NCBI RefSeq assembly: GCF_040907265.1
Contig: NZ_JBFOHP010000002.1
Location: forward strand, 5,394,001-5,458,000
Source of the DNA: Streptomyces sclerotialus
Lineage (GTDB): Bacteria; Actinomycetota; Actinomycetes; Streptomycetales; Streptomycetaceae
Direction: 5' to 3'
DNA length: 64,000 nucleotides
The notes beneath the pieces were generated by a model. That model saw nothing but the letters and a program-made list of their open reading frames with translations, was not told the origin of the DNA and ran no database searches. Position 1 is the stretch's first letter, and every line of letters starts with the position of its first letter. Positions 63,012-64,000 of this stretch are shown here, piece by piece. The translations under genes and the position numbers were made by a program.

Positions 63012-63838
63012 AGCGCACCCTCTTCGGCCGCATCTGGCCCAACGCCACGGCCCTGTTCCTGACCGCCGGCTTCCTCTTCCCCGTCTACTGGATGTTCAGC
63101 ACGGCGCTGAAGCCCACCGGTGACATCATCAGCGAGGACCCGGTGTGGTTCCCGCTCGCCCCGACCCTCGAACACTTCCGGACCGCCGTCAGCGCCCCGA
63201 ACTTCTGGGGTTACGTCGGCAACTCCGTCACCGTCACCGTCCTCGCCGTCGGCATGTCCCTCGTCATCGCCCTGCTCGCGTCCTTCGCGATCGCCCGGAT
63301 GCGCTTCAAGGGACGCCGCGGCATCATCGTCACCTTCATGATCGCCCAGATGGCGCCCTGGGAGGTCATGGTCATCGCGATCTACATGATCGTCCGGGAC
63401 GGCGCCATGCTGAACAGTCTGGTCCCGCTCACCCTCTTCTACATGGTGATGGTGCTGCCCTTCACGATCCTCACCCTCCGCGGCTACATCGCGGCCGTCC
63501 CCAAGGAGCTGGAGGAGTCCGCCATGGTCGACGGCTGCTCCCGCCCCCAGGCCTTCGTGAAGGTCATCCTGCCGCTGCTCGCCCCCGGGCTGATGGCGAC
63601 CTCGCTCTTCGGCTTCATCACCGCCTGGAACGAGTTCCCCCTCGTCCTCGTCCTCAACAAGCAGACCGAGGCCCAGACCCTGCCCCTCTGGCTCTCCGGC
63701 TTCCAGACCAACTTCGGCGACGACTGGGGGGCCACCATGGCCGCCGCCTCCCTCTTCGCCCTTCCCATCCTGCTCCTCTTCCTCTTCCTCCAGCGCAAGG
63801 CGGTCGGCGGACTGACGGCGGGGGCGGTGAAGGGGTGA
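63008..63838 (+). CDS. dasC: chitobiose ABC transporter permease DasC
   Basis: 276 residues, ATGA overlap with dasB. MalG-type permease with six helices and the EAA loop LEESAMVDGCSRPQAFVKVI. Conserved start LFLTAGFLFPVYWMFSTALK. Pairs with DasB to form the channel. Confidence 0.95.
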   Translation: MKRTLFGRIWPNATALFLTAGFLFPVYWMFSTALKPTGDIISEDPVWFPLAPTLEHFRTAVSAPNFWGYVGNSVTVTVLAVGMSLVIALLASFAIARMRFKGRRGIIVTFMIAQMAPWEVMVIAIYMIVRDGAMLNSLVPLTLFYMVMVLPFTILTLRGYIAAVPKELEESAMVDGCSRPQAFVKVILPLLAPGLMATSLFGFITAWNEFPLVLVLNKQTEAQTLPLWLSGFQTNFGDDWGATMAAASLFALPILLLFLFLQRKAVGGLTAGAVKG

Positions 63839-64000
63839 CGGGGACGACCCTGCCGTACCGCGACACCGCCACGAGCACGGGCACCCGTGGGGTGCCGACC
63901 CCGCCGTTCCGCGACCGGATCCCGCCTGCCTCCGGTCCGGTGCCGCCGGAATGCGGTCTGATGAGGTCCGCCCCCGGCCCCGTACGGCCCGCCCCCGGCC
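63835..64000 (+). CDS. possible gene overlapping dasC, cut by window end
   Basis: A frame from GTG 63835 (GTGA overlap with dasC) stays open to the end of the window, 55 codons. It begins TGTTLPYRD and is Pro/Arg-rich. In S. coelicolor a hexosaminidase gene (dasD) lies downstream of dasC, from memory, and PYRD is a common GH3 opening. The rest does not look like GH3, so this may simply be an open non-coding stretch. Confidence 0.25.
   Translation, partial: MTGTTLPYRDTATSTGTRGVPTPPFRDRIPPASGPVPPECGLMRSAPGPVRPAPG

Overview
This window is a chromosomal core segment of a Streptomyces or a very close relative. The base composition is very GC-rich, GTG starts are common, there are signature regulators (WblC/WhiB7, SigR-RsrA, DasR, a CatR/Fur-type repressor), and many genes begin at or next to their apparent transcription start. 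From memory, the gene order parallels Streptomyces coelicolor from the SCO5183 helicase to the das chitobiose operon (about SCO5235). No prophage, insertion sequence, integrase or CRISPR array was seen.

Region 1 (1-30 kb) is a genome-maintenance and stress block. It holds two RecB-like helicase-nucleases (AdnA/AdnB-like), an M20 dipeptidase, NudC, a mycoredoxin, UvrD2, the WblC antibiotic-response regulator with a long attenuator leader, an ABC1/UbiB-like kinase, an E1/ThiF-like protein, a YgjP-type metallopeptidase, a TerD-AIM24 fusion followed by two AIM24 proteins, a NUDIX hydrolase, a DUF2342 zinc protease, an SDR-like protein, MoaE, a 53-bp tandem repeat, a PDZ/Lon-like membrane protease, a PPA1309-like protein and a UPF0182 membrane protein. 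Much of this order is shared with mycobacteria (Rv3193c-Rv3202c).

Region 2 (30-36 kb) has two identical initiator tRNA genes, each with the same terminator type, flanking a Sel1-repeat gene. A decayed ABC-transporter locus follows, then a CatR-catalase pair and a CBS-domain protein.

Region 3 (36-49.5 kb) carries housekeeping and redox genes: HisN, a TetR regulator, a SugE-type exporter, RsgA, AroA, an M50-like membrane protein, an SRAP/HMCES protein, an alpha/beta hydrolase, SigR-RsrA, an HD-GYP protein with a degenerate HD partner, a TPR protein and peptide deformylase.

Region 4 (49.5-54.6 kb) is the class Ia ribonucleotide reductase operon nrdAB. Its leader carries paired NrdR boxes, a cobalamin riboswitch and an apparent ribosome-binding-site hairpin. 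A GH20 remnant lies downstream of nrdB. Region 5 (54.7-64 kb) holds two transport operons on the minus strand (DUF3311-SSS symporter and CstA-YbdD), then dasR divergent from dasABC with two DasR operators between them.

The strongest regulatory structures read directly from the sequence are the wblC attenuator, the nrdAB leader, the catR-catalase operator, the das operators and the sigR tandem starts. Less explained features are the TerD/AIM24 operon, the orphan E1-like protein, the HD/HD pair, the minisatellites next to moaE and nrdAB, and the G-rich block near 56.8 kb.
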